From Avena insularis (lineage: Eukaryota > Streptophyta > Magnoliopsida > Poales > Poaceae), in NCBI GenBank assembly GCA_023614405.1, contig CM042688.1:380543331-380607330 (forward strand): a stretch of DNA of 64,000 nt, in the 5' to 3' direction. Both the position numbers and the translations under genes were made by a program. The notes under the pieces were generated by a model. The model was not told where the DNA came from. It did no database searches and was given only the letters and a program-made list of their open reading frames with translations. How positions within the stretch are numbered: position 1 is the stretch's first letter; each line of letters starts with the position of its first letter. Below, one piece after another: positions 52,301 through 64,000 of the stretch.

Positions 52301-55300
52301 CACAGACCACATATGGATCTACCAGTGTCATTGCATGTGCGTTTTTCTCACAAACCACATCTAGTGTCATTGCATGTCTGTTTGTTTCACAAACCACATG
52401 GATACACCAGTGTCATTGCATGTGTGTTCTTTCAATAAATCACAATTAGGGTCATTGCATGTGTGTTATTTTTATTAACCACAGCTAGAGTCATTTCATG
52501 TGTGTTCTTTTCACAAACCACATATGGATACACCAGAGTCATTTCATGTTAGTTCTTTTAACAAACCACGTATGTTTTCACTAGAGTCATTGCGTCTGTG
52601 TTCTTTTCACAAACCACTTATTGATCCACCAGTGTTATTTAAATTTGTGTTCTTTTCATAAACCACATATGGATCCCCTATTGTCATTGCATCTGTCTTC
52701 TTTTAATAAACCACAGCTAGAGTTAATGGATGTACGTTCTTTTCATAAACCACATATGGATGCACTAGAGTCATTGCATGTGTGTTCTTTTCACAAACCA
52801 CATATGGATCCACCAGTGTCATTGAAATGTGTATTCTATTCATTAACCACAACTAGAGTCACTTGATGTGTGTTCTTTTCACAAAGCACATATGGATCCA
52901 CCAGAGTTCATTGCATGTGTGTTCTTTTCACAAACCACATATGGATCCACCAGTGTCATTGCATATGTGTTCTTGTCATAAACCACATATGGATCCCCTA
53001 GTATCATTGCATGTGTCTTCTTTTAATAAACCACAGCTAGAGTCACTGCATGTGTGTTCTTTTCATAAACAACATATGCATCCACTAGAGTCACTGGATG
53101 TGTGTTCTTTTCACAAACCACATATGGATCCACCAAAGTTCATTCCATGTCTATTCTTTTCACAAACCACATATGGATCCACCAGTGTCATTGAAATGGG
53201 TGTTCTATTAATTAACGACAGCTAGAGTCATTGCATGTCTGTTCTTTACACAAACCACATATGGATCCACCAGAGTCATTTCATGTGTGTTCTTTTCACA
53301 AAGCACATATGGATCCACCAATGTCATTGCATGTTTGTTCTTTTGATAAACCACATGGATCCACCAGTGTCATTGGATGTGTGTTATTTTCACAAACCAT
53401 ATGGATCCACCAGAGTCATTGCATGTCTTATCTTTTCACGAACCACATATGGAGCCACCAGTGTCATTGCATGTTTGTTCTTTTCATAAACAGCATGGAT
53501 CCACCAGTGTCATTGCATGTGTGTTCTTCTAATAAACCACATCTAGAGTCACTGGATGTGTGTTCACTTCATAAACCACATATGGATCCACCAGTGTCAT
53601 TGCATGTGTGTTATTTTCACAAACCACATATGGATCCACCCGTGTCAATTAAATGTGTGTTCTTTTCATTAACCACAGCTAGAGTCATTGGATGTCTGTT
53701 CTTTTCTCAAACTACATATGGATCCACCAGTCATTGCATGTGTGTTCTTCTCACAAACCATATGGATCCACCAGAGTCATTGCATGTCTTATATTTTCAC
53801 AAACCACATATGGATCCACCAGTGTCATTGCATGTCTGTTCTTTTCATAAACAACATAGATCCACCAGTGTCATTGCATGTGTGTTCTTCTAATAAACCA
53901 CATCTAGAGTCACTGGATGTGTGTTCTCTTAATAAACCACATATGGATCCACCAGTGTCATTGCATGTGTGTTCTTTTCACAAACCACATATGGATCCAC
54001 CAGTGTCAATTAAATGTGTGTTCTTTTCATTAACTACACCTAGAGTCATTGCATGTTTGTTCTTTTCTCAAACCACATATGGATCCACCAGAGTCATTGC
54101 ATGTGTGTTCTTTTCACTAACCACATATGGATCCACCAGTGTCATTGCATGTGTGTTTTTCTCACAAACCACATCTAGTGTCATTGCATGTCTGTTCATT
54201 TCACAAACCATATGGATACACCAGTGTCATTGCATGTGTGTTCTTTCAATAAATCACAATTAGAGTCATTGCACGTGTATTATTTTCATTAACCACAGCT
54301 AGAGTCATTTCAAGTGTATTCTTTTCACAAACCACATATGGATACACCAGAGTCATTTCATGTTTGTTGTTTTAACAAACCACATATGGATTCACTAGAG
54401 TCATTGCGTCTGTGTTCATTTCACAAACCACTTATGGATCCACCAGTGTCATTGAAATGTGTGTTCTTTTCATAAACCACATATGGATCCCCTATTGTCA
54501 TTGCATGTGTATTCTTTTAATTTACCACAGCTAGAGTCAGTGGATGTGTGTTCTTTTCATAAACCACATATGGATCCACTAGAGTCATTGCATGTGTGTT
54601 CTTTTCACAAACCACATGTGGATCCACCGGTGTCATTGAAATGTGTTTTCTTTTTATTAACCATAGCTATTGTCACTTGATGTGTGTTCTTTTCACAAAC
54701 CACATATGGATCCACCAGAGTTCATTGCATGTGTGTTCTTTTCACAAACCACATATGGATCCACCAGTGTCATTGCATATGTGTTCTTGTCATAAACCAC
54801 ATATGGATCCCCTAGTATCATTGCATGTGTGTTCTTTTAATAAACCACAGCTAGAGTCACTTCATATGTATTCTTTTCATAAACCACCTATGGATCCACT
54901 AGAGTCACTGGATGTGTGTTCTTTTCAAAAACCACATACGGATCCACCAAAGTTCATTGCATGTCTGTTCTTTTCACAAACAATATATGGATCCACCAAT
55001 GTCATTGATGTTCTATTAATTAACGACAGCTAGAGTCATTGCATGTCTGTTCTTTACACAAACCACATATGGATCCACCAGAGTCATTGCATGTGTGTTC
55101 TTTTCACAAACCACATATGGATCCACCAATGTCATTGCATGTTTGTTGTTTTCATAAACCACATGGATCCACCAGTGTCATTAGATGTGTGCTGTTTTCA
55201 CAAACCATATGGATCCACTACAGTCATTGCATGTCTTATCTTTTCACAAACCACATATGGATCCACCAGTGTCATTGCATGTCTGTTCTTTTCATAAACA

Positions 55301-58300
55301 ACATGGATACACCAGTGTCATTGCATGTGTGTTCTTCTAATAAACCACATCTAGAGTCACTGGATGTGTGTTATCTTCATAAACCACATATGGATCCACC
55401 AGTGTCATTGCATGTGTGTTCTTTTCACAAACCACATATGGATGCACCAATGTTAATTAAATGTGTGTTCTTTTCATTAACCACAGCTAGAGTCATTGCA
55501 TGTCTGTTCTTTTCTCAAACCACATATGGATCCTCCGGAGTCATTGCATGTGTGTTCTTTTCACAAATCACATATGGATCTACCAGTGTCATTGCATGTG
55601 TTTTTTTCTCACAAACCACATTTAGTGTCATTGCATGTCTATTCGTTTCACAAACCACATGGATACACCAGTGTCATTGCATGTGTGTTCTTTTAATAAA
55701 TCACAATTAGAGTCATTGCATGTGTGTTATTTTCATTAACCACAGCTAGAGTCATTTCATGTGTGTTCTTTTCACAAACCACATATGGATACACCAGAGT
55801 CATTTCATGTTTGTTCTTTTAACAAACCATATATGTATTCACTAGACTCATTGCGTCTGTGTTCTTTTCACAAACCACTTATGGATCCACCAGTGTTATT
55901 TAAATTTGTGTTCTTTTCATAAACCACATATGGATCCCCTATTGTCATTGCAGGTGTGTTCTTTTAATAAACCACAACTAGAGTTAATGGATGTATGTTC
56001 TTTTCATAAACCACATATGGATGCACTAGAGTCATTACATGTGTGTTCTTTTCACAAACCACATATGGATCCACCAGTGTCATTGAAATGTGTATTCTAT
56101 TCATTAACCACAGCTAGAGTCACTTGATGTGTGTTCTTTTCACAAAGCACATATGGATCCACCAGAGTTCATTGCATGTGTGTTCTTTTCACAAACCACA
56201 TATGGATCCACCAGTGTCATTGCATATGTGTTCTTGTCATAAACCACATATGGATCCACTAGTATCATTGCATGTGTCTTCTTTTAATAAACCACAACTA
56301 GAGTCACTGCATGTGTGTTCTTTTCATAAACCACATATGCATCCACTAGAGTCACTGGATGTGTGTTCTTTTCACAAACCACATATGGATCCACCAAAGT
56401 TCATTCCATGTCTGTTCTTTTCACAAACCACATGTGGATCCACCAGTGTCATTGAAATGGATGTTCTTTTAATTAAGGACAGCTAGAGTCATTGCATGTC
56501 AATTCTTTACACAAACCACATATGGATCCACCAGAGTCATTGCATGTGTGTTCTTTTCACAAACCACATATGGATCCACCAATGTCATTGCATGTTTGTT
56601 GTTTTCATAAACCACATGGATCCACCAGTGTCATTAGATGTGTGTTCTTTTCACAAACCATATGGATCCACTAGAGTAATTGCATGTGTGTTCTTTTCAG
56701 AAACCACATATGGATCCACCAGTGTCATTGCATGTGTGTTTTTCTCACAAACCACATCTAGTGTCATTGCATGTCTATTCATTTCAGAAACCACATGGAT
56801 AAACCAGTGTCATTGCATGTGTGTTCTTTCAATAAATCACAATTAGAGTTATTGCATGTGTGTTATTTTCATTAACCACAGCTAGAGCCATTTCATGTGT
56901 GTTCTTTTCACAAACCACATATGGATACACCAGAGTCATTTCATGTTTGTTCTTTTAACAAACCACATATGGATTCACTAGAGTCATTGTGTCTGTGTTG
57001 TTTTCACAAACCACTTATGGATCCACCAGTGTCATTGAAATTTGTGTTCTTTTCATAAACCACATATGGATCCCCTATTGTCATTGCAGGGGTTTTCTTT
57101 TAATAAACCACAGCTACAGTTAATGGATGTGTGTTATTTTCATAAACCACATATGGATCCACTAGAGTCATTGCATGTGTGTTCTTTTCACAAACGACGT
57201 ATGGATCAACTAGTGTCATTGAAATGTGTATTCTTTTCATTAACCACAGCTAGAGTCACTTGATATGTGTTCTTTTCACAAACCACATATGGATCCACCA
57301 GAGTTCATTGCATGTGTGTTCTTTTCACAAACCACATATGGATCCACCAGTGTGATTGCATATGTGTTCCTGTCATAAACCACATATGGATCCCCTAGTA
57401 TCATTGCATGTGTGTTCTTTTAATAAACCACAGCTAAAGTCACTGCATGTGTGTTCTTTTCATAAACCACATATGGATCCACTAGAGTCACTAGATGTGT
57501 GTTCTTTTCACAAACCACATATGGATCCACCAAAGTTCATTGCATGTCTGTTCTTTTCACAAACCACATATGGATCCACTAGTGTTATTGAAATGTGTGT
57601 TCTATTAATTAACCACAGCTAGAGTCATTGCATGTCTGTTCTTTACACAAACCACATATGGATCCACCAGAGTCATTTCATGTGTGTTCTTTTCACAAAG
57701 CACATATGGATCCACCAATGTCATTGCATGTTTGTTCTTTTGATAAACCACATGGATCCACCAGTGTCATTGCATGTGTGTTATTTTCACAAACCATATG
57801 GATCCACCAGAGTCATTGCATGTCTTATCTTTTCACGAACCACATATGGAGCCACCAGTGTCATTGCATGTTTGTTCTTTTCATAAACAGCATGGATCCA
57901 CCAGTGTCATTGCATGTGTGTTCTTCTAATAAACCACATCTAGAGTCACTGGATGTGTGTTCACTTCATAAACCACATGTGGATCGACCAGTGTCAATGC
58001 ATGTGTGTTATTTTCACAAACCACATATGGATCCACCCGTGTCAATTAAATGTGTGTTCTTTTCATTAACCACAGCTAGAGTCATTGGATGTCTGTTCTT
58101 TTCTCAAACTACATATGGATCCACCAGTCATTGCATGTGTGTTCTTCTCACAAACCATATGGATCCACCAGAGTCATTGCATGTCTTATATTTTCACAAA
58201 CCACATATGGATCCACCAGTGTCATTGCATGTCTGTTCTTTTCATAAACAACATAGATCCACCAGTGTCATTGCATGTGTGTTCTTCTAATAAACCACAT

Positions 58301-60282
58301 CTAGAGTCACTGGATGTGTGTTCTCTTAATAAACCACATATGGATCCACAAGTGTCATTGCATGTGTGTTGTTTTCACAAACCACATATGGATCCACCAG
58401 TGTCAATTAAATGTGTGTTCTTTTCATTAACCACAGCTAGAGTCATTGCATGTCTGTTCTTTTCTCAAACCACATATGGATCCACCAGAGTCATTGCATG
58501 TGTGTTCTTTTCACTAACCACATATGGATCCACCAGTGTCATTGCATGTGTGTTTTTCTCACAAACCACATCTAGTGTCATTGCATGTCTGTTCATTTCA
58601 CAAACCATATGGATACACCAGTGTCATTGCATGTGTGTTCTTTCAATAAATCACAATTAGACTCATTGCACGTGTATTATTTTCATTAACCACAGCTAGA
58701 GTCATTTCATGTGTATTCTTTTCACAAACCACATATGGATACACCAGAGTCATTTCATGTTTGTTGTTTTAACAAACCACATATGGATTCACTAGAGTCA
58801 TTGCGTCTGTGTTTATTTCACAAACCACTTATGGATCCACCAGTGTCATTGAAATGTGTGTTCTTTTCATAAACCACATATGGATCCCCTATTGTCATTG
58901 CATGTGTCTTCTTTTAATTTACCACAGCTAGAGTCAGTGGATGTGTGTTCTTTTCATAAACCACATATGGATCCACTAGAGTCATTTCATGTGTGTTCTT
59001 TTCACAAACCACATGTGGATCCACCGGTGTCATTGAAATGTGTATTCTTTTTATTAACCATAGCTATTGTCACTTGATGTGTGTTCTTTTCACAAACCAC
59101 ATATGGATCCACCAGAGTTCATTGCATGTGTGTTCTTTTCACAAACCACATATGGATCCACCAGTGTCATTGCATATGTGTTCTTGTCATAAACCACATA
59201 TGGATCCCCTAGTATCATTGCATGTGTGTTCTTTTAATAAACCACAGCTAGAGTCACTACATATGTATTCTTTTCATAAACCACATATGGATCCACTAGA
59301 GTCACTGGATGTGTGTTCTTTTCAAAAACCACATACGGATCCACCAAAGTTCATTGCATGTCTGTTCTTTTCACAAACAACATATGGATCCACCAATGTC
59401 ATTGATGTTCTATTAATTAACGACAGCTAGAGTCATTGCATGTCTGTTCTTTACACAAATCACATATGGATCCACCAGAGTCATTGCATGTGTGTTCTTT
59501 TCACAAACCACATATGGATCCACCAATGTCATTGCATGTTTGTTGTTTTCATAAACCACATGGATCCACCAGTGTCATTAGATGTGTGCTGTTTTCACAA
59601 ACCATATGGATCCACTACAGTCATTGCATGTCTTATCTTTTCACAAACCACATATGGATCCACCAGTGTCATTGCATGTCTGTTCTTTTCATAAACAACA
59701 TGGGTCCACCAGTGTCATTGCATGTGTGTTCTTCTAATAAACCACATCTAGAGTCACTCGATGTGTGTTATCTTCATAAACCACATATGGATCCACCAGT
59801 GTCATTGCATGTGTGTTCTTTTCACAAACCACATATGGATGCACCAGTGTTAATTAAATGTGTGTTCTTTTCATTAACCAGAGCTAGAGTCATTTCATGT
59901 CTGTTCTTTTCTCAAACCACATATGGATCCTCCAGAGTCATTGCATGTGTGTTCTTTTCACAGACCACATATGGATCTACCAGTGTCATTGCATGTGCGT
60001 TTTTCTCACAAACCACATCTAGTGTCATTGCATGTCTGTTTGTTTCACAAACCACATGGATACACCAGTGTCATTGCATGTGTGTTCTTTCAATCAATCA
60101 CAATTAGGGTCATTGCATGTGTGTTATTTTCATTAACCACAGCTAGAGTCATTTCATGTGTGTTCTTTTCATAAACCACATATGGATACACCAGAGTCAT
60201 TTCATGTTAGTTCTTTTAACAAACCACGTATGTATTCACTAGAGTCATTGCGTCTGTGTTCTTTTCACAAACCACTTATTGA
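49366..60282 (+). repeat. Alternating 1814-bp and 1447-bp HORs
   Basis: Landmarks at 49366, 51178, 52625, 54439, 55886, 57022, 58836 and 60283 give 1812, 1447, 1814, 1447, 1136, 1814 and 1447. Two unit types therefore alternate as a compound repeat of 3261 bases, with one extra 1136-base unit before the third compound copy (offset 4397). The long unit carries the rare TACATATGGATCCACCAGTCATTG deletion variant near 50450, 53711 and 58108. Confidence 0.93.
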
Positions 60283-63200
60283 TCCACCAGTGTTATTTAA
60301 ATTTGTGTTCTTTTCATAAACCACATATGGATCCCCTATTGTCATTGCATGTGTCTTCTTTTAATAAACCACAACTAGAGTTAATGGATGTACGTTCTTT
60401 TCATAAACCACATATGGATGCACTAGAGTCATTGCATGTGTGTTCTTTTCACAAACCACATATGGATCCACCAGTGTCATTGAAATGTGTATTCTATTCA
60501 TTAACCACGGCTAGAGTCACTTGATGTGTGTTCTTTTCACAAAGCACATATGGATCCACCAGAGTTCATTGCATGTGTGTTCTTTTCACAAACCACATAT
60601 GGATCCACCAGTGTCATTGCATATGTGTTCTTGTCATAAACCACATATGGATCCCCTAGTATCATTGCATGTGTCTTCTTTTAATAAACCACAACTAGAG
60701 TCACTGCATGTGTGTTCTTTTCATAAACCACATATGCATCCACGAGAGTCACTGGATGTGTGTTCTTTTCACAAACCACATATGGATCCACCAAAGTTCA
60801 TTCCATGTCTGTTCTTTTCACAAACCACATATGGATCCACCAGTGTCATTGAAATGGGTGTTCTATTAATTAACGACAGCTAGAGTCATTGCATGTCTGT
60901 TCTTTACACAAACCACATATGGATCCACTAGAGTCATTGCATGTGTGTTCTTTTCACAAACCACATATGGATCCACCAATGTCATTGCATGTTTGTTGTT
61001 TTCATAAACCACATGCATCCACCGGTGTCATTAGATGTGTGTTCTTTTCACAAACCATATGGATCCACTAGAGTCATTGCATGTCTTATCTTTTCACAAA
61101 CCACATATGGATCCACGAGTGTCATTGCATGTCTGTTCCTTTCATAAACAACATGGATCCACCAGTGTCATTGCATGTGTGTTCTTCTAATAAACCACAT
61201 CTAGAGTCACTGGATGTGTGTTATCTTCATAAACCACATATGGATCCACGAGTGTCATTGCGTGTGTGTTCTTTTCACAAACCACATATGGATCCACCAG
61301 TGTCAATTAAATGTGTGTTCTTTTCATTAACCACAGCAAGAGTCATTGCATGTCTGTTCTTTTCTCAAACCACATATGGATCCTCCAGAGTCATTGCATG
61401 TGTGTTCTTTTCACAAATCACATATGGATCTACCAGTGTCATTGCATGTGTTTTTTTCTCACAAACCACATTTAGTGTCATTGCATGTCTATTCGTTTCA
61501 CAAACCACATGGATACACCAGTGTCATTGCATGTGTGTTCTTTCAATAAATCACAATTAGAGTCATTGCATGTGTGTTATTTTCATTAACCACAGCTAGA
61601 TTTATTTCATGTGTGTTCTTTTCACAAACCACATATGGATACACCAGAGTCATTTCATGTTTATTCTTTTAACAAACCACATATGTATTCACTAGAGTCA
61701 TTGCGTCTGTGTTCTTTTCACAAACCACTTCTGGATCCACCAGTGTTATTTAAATTTGTGTTCTTTTCATAAACCATATATGGATCCCCTATTGTCATTG
61801 CATGTGTGTTCTTTTAATAAACCACAACTAGAGTTAATGGATGTATGTTCTTTTCATAAACCACATATGGATGCACTAGAGTCATTACATGTGTGTTCTT
61901 TTCACAAACCACATATGGATCCACCAGTGTCATTGAAATGTGTATTCTATTCATTAACCACAGCTAGAGTCACTTGATGTGTGTTCTTTTCACAAAGCAC
62001 ATATGGATCCACCAGAGTTCATTGCATGTGTGTTCTTTTCACAAACCACATATGGATCCACCAGTGTCATTGCATATGTGTTCTTGTCATAAACCACATA
62101 TGGATCCCCTAGTATCATTGCATGTGTCTTCTTTTAATAAACCACAGCTAGAGTCACTGCATGTGTGTTCTTTTCATAAACCACATATGCATCCACTAGA
62201 GTCATTGGATGTGTGTTCTTTTCACAAATCACATATGGATCCACCAAAGTTCATTCCATGTCTGTTCTTTTCACAAACCACATGTGGATCCACCAGTGTC
62301 ATTGAAATGGGTGTTCTTTTAATTAACGATAGCTAGAGTCATTGCATGTCTGTTCTTTACACAAACCACATATGGATCCACCAGAGTCATTGCATGTGTG
62401 TTCTTTTCACAAACCACATATGGATCCACCAATGTCATTGCATGTTTGTTGTTTTCATAAACCACATGGATCCACGAGTGTCATTAGATGTGTGTTCTTT
62501 TCACAAACCATATGGATCCACTAGAGTCATTGCATGTCTTATATTTTCACAAACCACATATGGATCCACCAGTGTCATTGCATGTCTGTTCTTTTCATAA
62601 AAAACATGGATCCACCAGTGTCATTGCATGTGTGTTCTTCTAATAAACCACATCTAGAGTCACTGGATGTGTGTTATCTTCATAAACCACATATGGATCC
62701 ACCAGTGTCATTGCATGTGTGTTATTTTCACAAACCACATATGGATCCACCAGTGTCAATTAAATGTGTGTTCTTTTCATTAACCACAGCTAGAGTCATT
62801 GCATGTCTGTTCTTTTCTCAAACCACATATGGATCCTCCAGAGTCATTGCATGTGTGTTCTTTTCACAAATCACATATGGATCTACCAGTGTCATTGCAT
62901 GTGTGTTTTTCTCACAAACCACATCTAGTGTCATTGCATGTCTGTTCGTTTCACAAACCACATGGATACACCAGTGTCATTGCATGTGTGTTCTTTCAAT
63001 AAATCACAATTAGAGTCATTGCATGTGTGTTATTTTCATTAACCACAGCTAGATTTATTTCATGTGTGTTCTTTTCACAAACCACATACGGATACACCAG
63101 AGTCATTTCATGTTTGTTATTTTAACAAACCACATATGTATTCACTAGAGTCATTGCGTCTGTGTTCTTTTCACAAACCACTTATGGATCCACCAGTGTC

Positions 63201-64000
63201 ATTTAAATTTGTGTTCTTTTCATAAACCACATATGGATCCCCTATTGTCATTGCATGTGTGTTCTTTTAATAAACCACAGCTAGAGTTAATGGATGTGTG
63301 CTCTTTTCATAAACCACATATGGATCCACTAGAGTCATTGCATGTGTGTTCTTTTCCCAAACCACATATGGATCCACCAGTGTCATTGAAATGTGTATTC
63401 TATTCATTAACCACAGCTAGAGTCACTTGATGTGTGTTCTTTTCACAAAGCACATATGGATCCACCAGAGTTCATTGCATGTGTGTTCTTTTCACAAACC
63501 ACATATGGATCCACCAGTGTCATTGCATATGTGTTCTTGTCATAAACCACATATGGATCCCCTAGTATCATTGCATGTGTCTTCTTTTAATAAACCACAG
63601 CTAGAGTCACTGCATGTGTGTTCTTTTCATAAACCACATATGCATCCACTAGAGTCATTGGATGTGTGTTCTTTTCACAAACCACATATGGATCCACCAA
63701 AGTTCATTCCATGTCTGTTCTTTTCACAAACCACATATGGATCCACCAGTGTCATTGAAATGGGTGTTCTTTTAATTAACGATAGCTAGAGTCATTGCAT
63801 GTCTGTTCTTTACACAAACCACATATGGATCCACCAGAGTCATTGCATGTGTGTTCTTTTCACAAACCACATATGGATCCACCAATGTCATTGCATGTTT
63901 GTTGTTTTCATAAACCACATGGATCCACGAGTGTCATTAGATGTGTGTTCTTTTCACAAACCATATGGATCCACTAGAGTCATTGCATGTCTTATATTTT
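60283..64000 (+). repeat. Tandem 1453-bp HOR, continuing past the window
   Basis: From 60283 the short unit repeats without the long one: landmarks at 60283, 61736 and 63189 give 1453 twice. It differs from the 1447 form by a few bases and by variants such as CTAGATTTATTTCATG. The last copy is cut by the window edge, so the array extends further right. Confidence 0.9.

Larger units (their letters stand above)
8708..64000 (+). repeat. Main satellite array, A/B/C monomers, right end open
   Basis: More than 55 kb of one tandem family, roughly 1,200 monomers at a mean near 45.5 bp. Type A (example 30321-30368) is 48 bp and carries CACATATGGATCC, CATTGCATG and TGTGTTCTTTT. Type C (36683-36728) is 46 bp because CACATATGG is shortened to CACATGG or CATATGG. 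Type B (37368-37406) is 39 bp: TATGGATCCA is replaced by a single G or T before CTAGAGTCATTG. One-base-longer variants (49 bp) carry CATTGAAATG, CAATTAAATG or GTTCATTGCATG. Consensus A is about 42% GC. Orientation is uniform throughout. No other gene or transposon interrupts it. I do not recognise it as a named satellite. Confidence 0.97.

Noticed and set aside
8864..64000. Many plus-strand open frames of 60-331 codons with 16-residue Cys/His-rich repeats
   Set aside because: They follow from monomer lengths divisible by three and stop-free frames. The frame changes at every 46- or 49-bp monomer, several overlapping frames are open at once, and there is no start context, intron structure or conserved domain.
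8708..64000. CRISPR-like array
   Set aside because: Repeats are directly abutting, with no unique spacers between conserved repeats. No cas genes are present and the context is plant nuclear DNA.
8708..64000. Telomere repeats or rDNA spacer repeats
   Set aside because: No TTTAGGG runs and no rRNA-like sequence occur in the window. The monomer is unrelated to either.

Overview
This window looks like plant nuclear DNA, most likely from a grass. I see no bacterial gene layout, no long conserved ORFs and no rRNA or tRNA genes. The grass assignment is moderate. It rests on a degenerate two-exon gene whose second exon resembles the XS-type zinc finger of SGS3/FDM-like plant proteins, and on LTR-retrotransposon-like sequence at the left end.

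Layout. (1) 1-3427: non-satellite sequence with no convincing gene, probably old retrotransposon-derived DNA. (2) 3428-4471: a short satellite array of 46/47-bp monomers on the minus strand, organised as 93-bp dimers. (3) 4472-8707: a low-copy island. It holds a candidate broken minus-strand gene (TATA-like box near 7944-7938, exon 1 ending at 7525, exon 2 from 5818) with a duplicated four-block repeat in its putative intron and a second zinc-finger fragment near 5200. (4) 8708-64000: at least 55.3 kb of the same satellite family on the plus strand, running off the right edge.

The large array is the main content. It is built from three length classes of one monomer: A (48-49 bp, with adjacent CATATG and GGATCC), C (46 bp, lacking 2 bp in that segment) and B (39 bp, where a 10-bp TATGGATCCA segment is replaced by G). 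These combine into higher-order repeats (HORs) that change along the array: a disordered edge (8.7-13.4 kb), units of about 1540 bp (15.2-21.4 kb), a mosaic with kilobase-scale duplications (21.4-34 kb), near-identical 956-bp units of 21 monomers (34.6-40.4 kb), a 1771-bp tandem duplication (43.8-47.3 kb), and alternating units of about 1814 and 1447-1453 bp (49.4 kb to the end).

The many open frames in the array follow from 48 and 39 both being multiples of three. All three forward frames and one reverse frame of the A monomer lack stops. I do not annotate them as genes. The candidate novelty is the satellite family itself: its three-class monomer alphabet, its layered HORs and its inverted flanking block. 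I cannot tell from sequence alone whether it is centromeric, subtelomeric or an interstitial heterochromatic knob.
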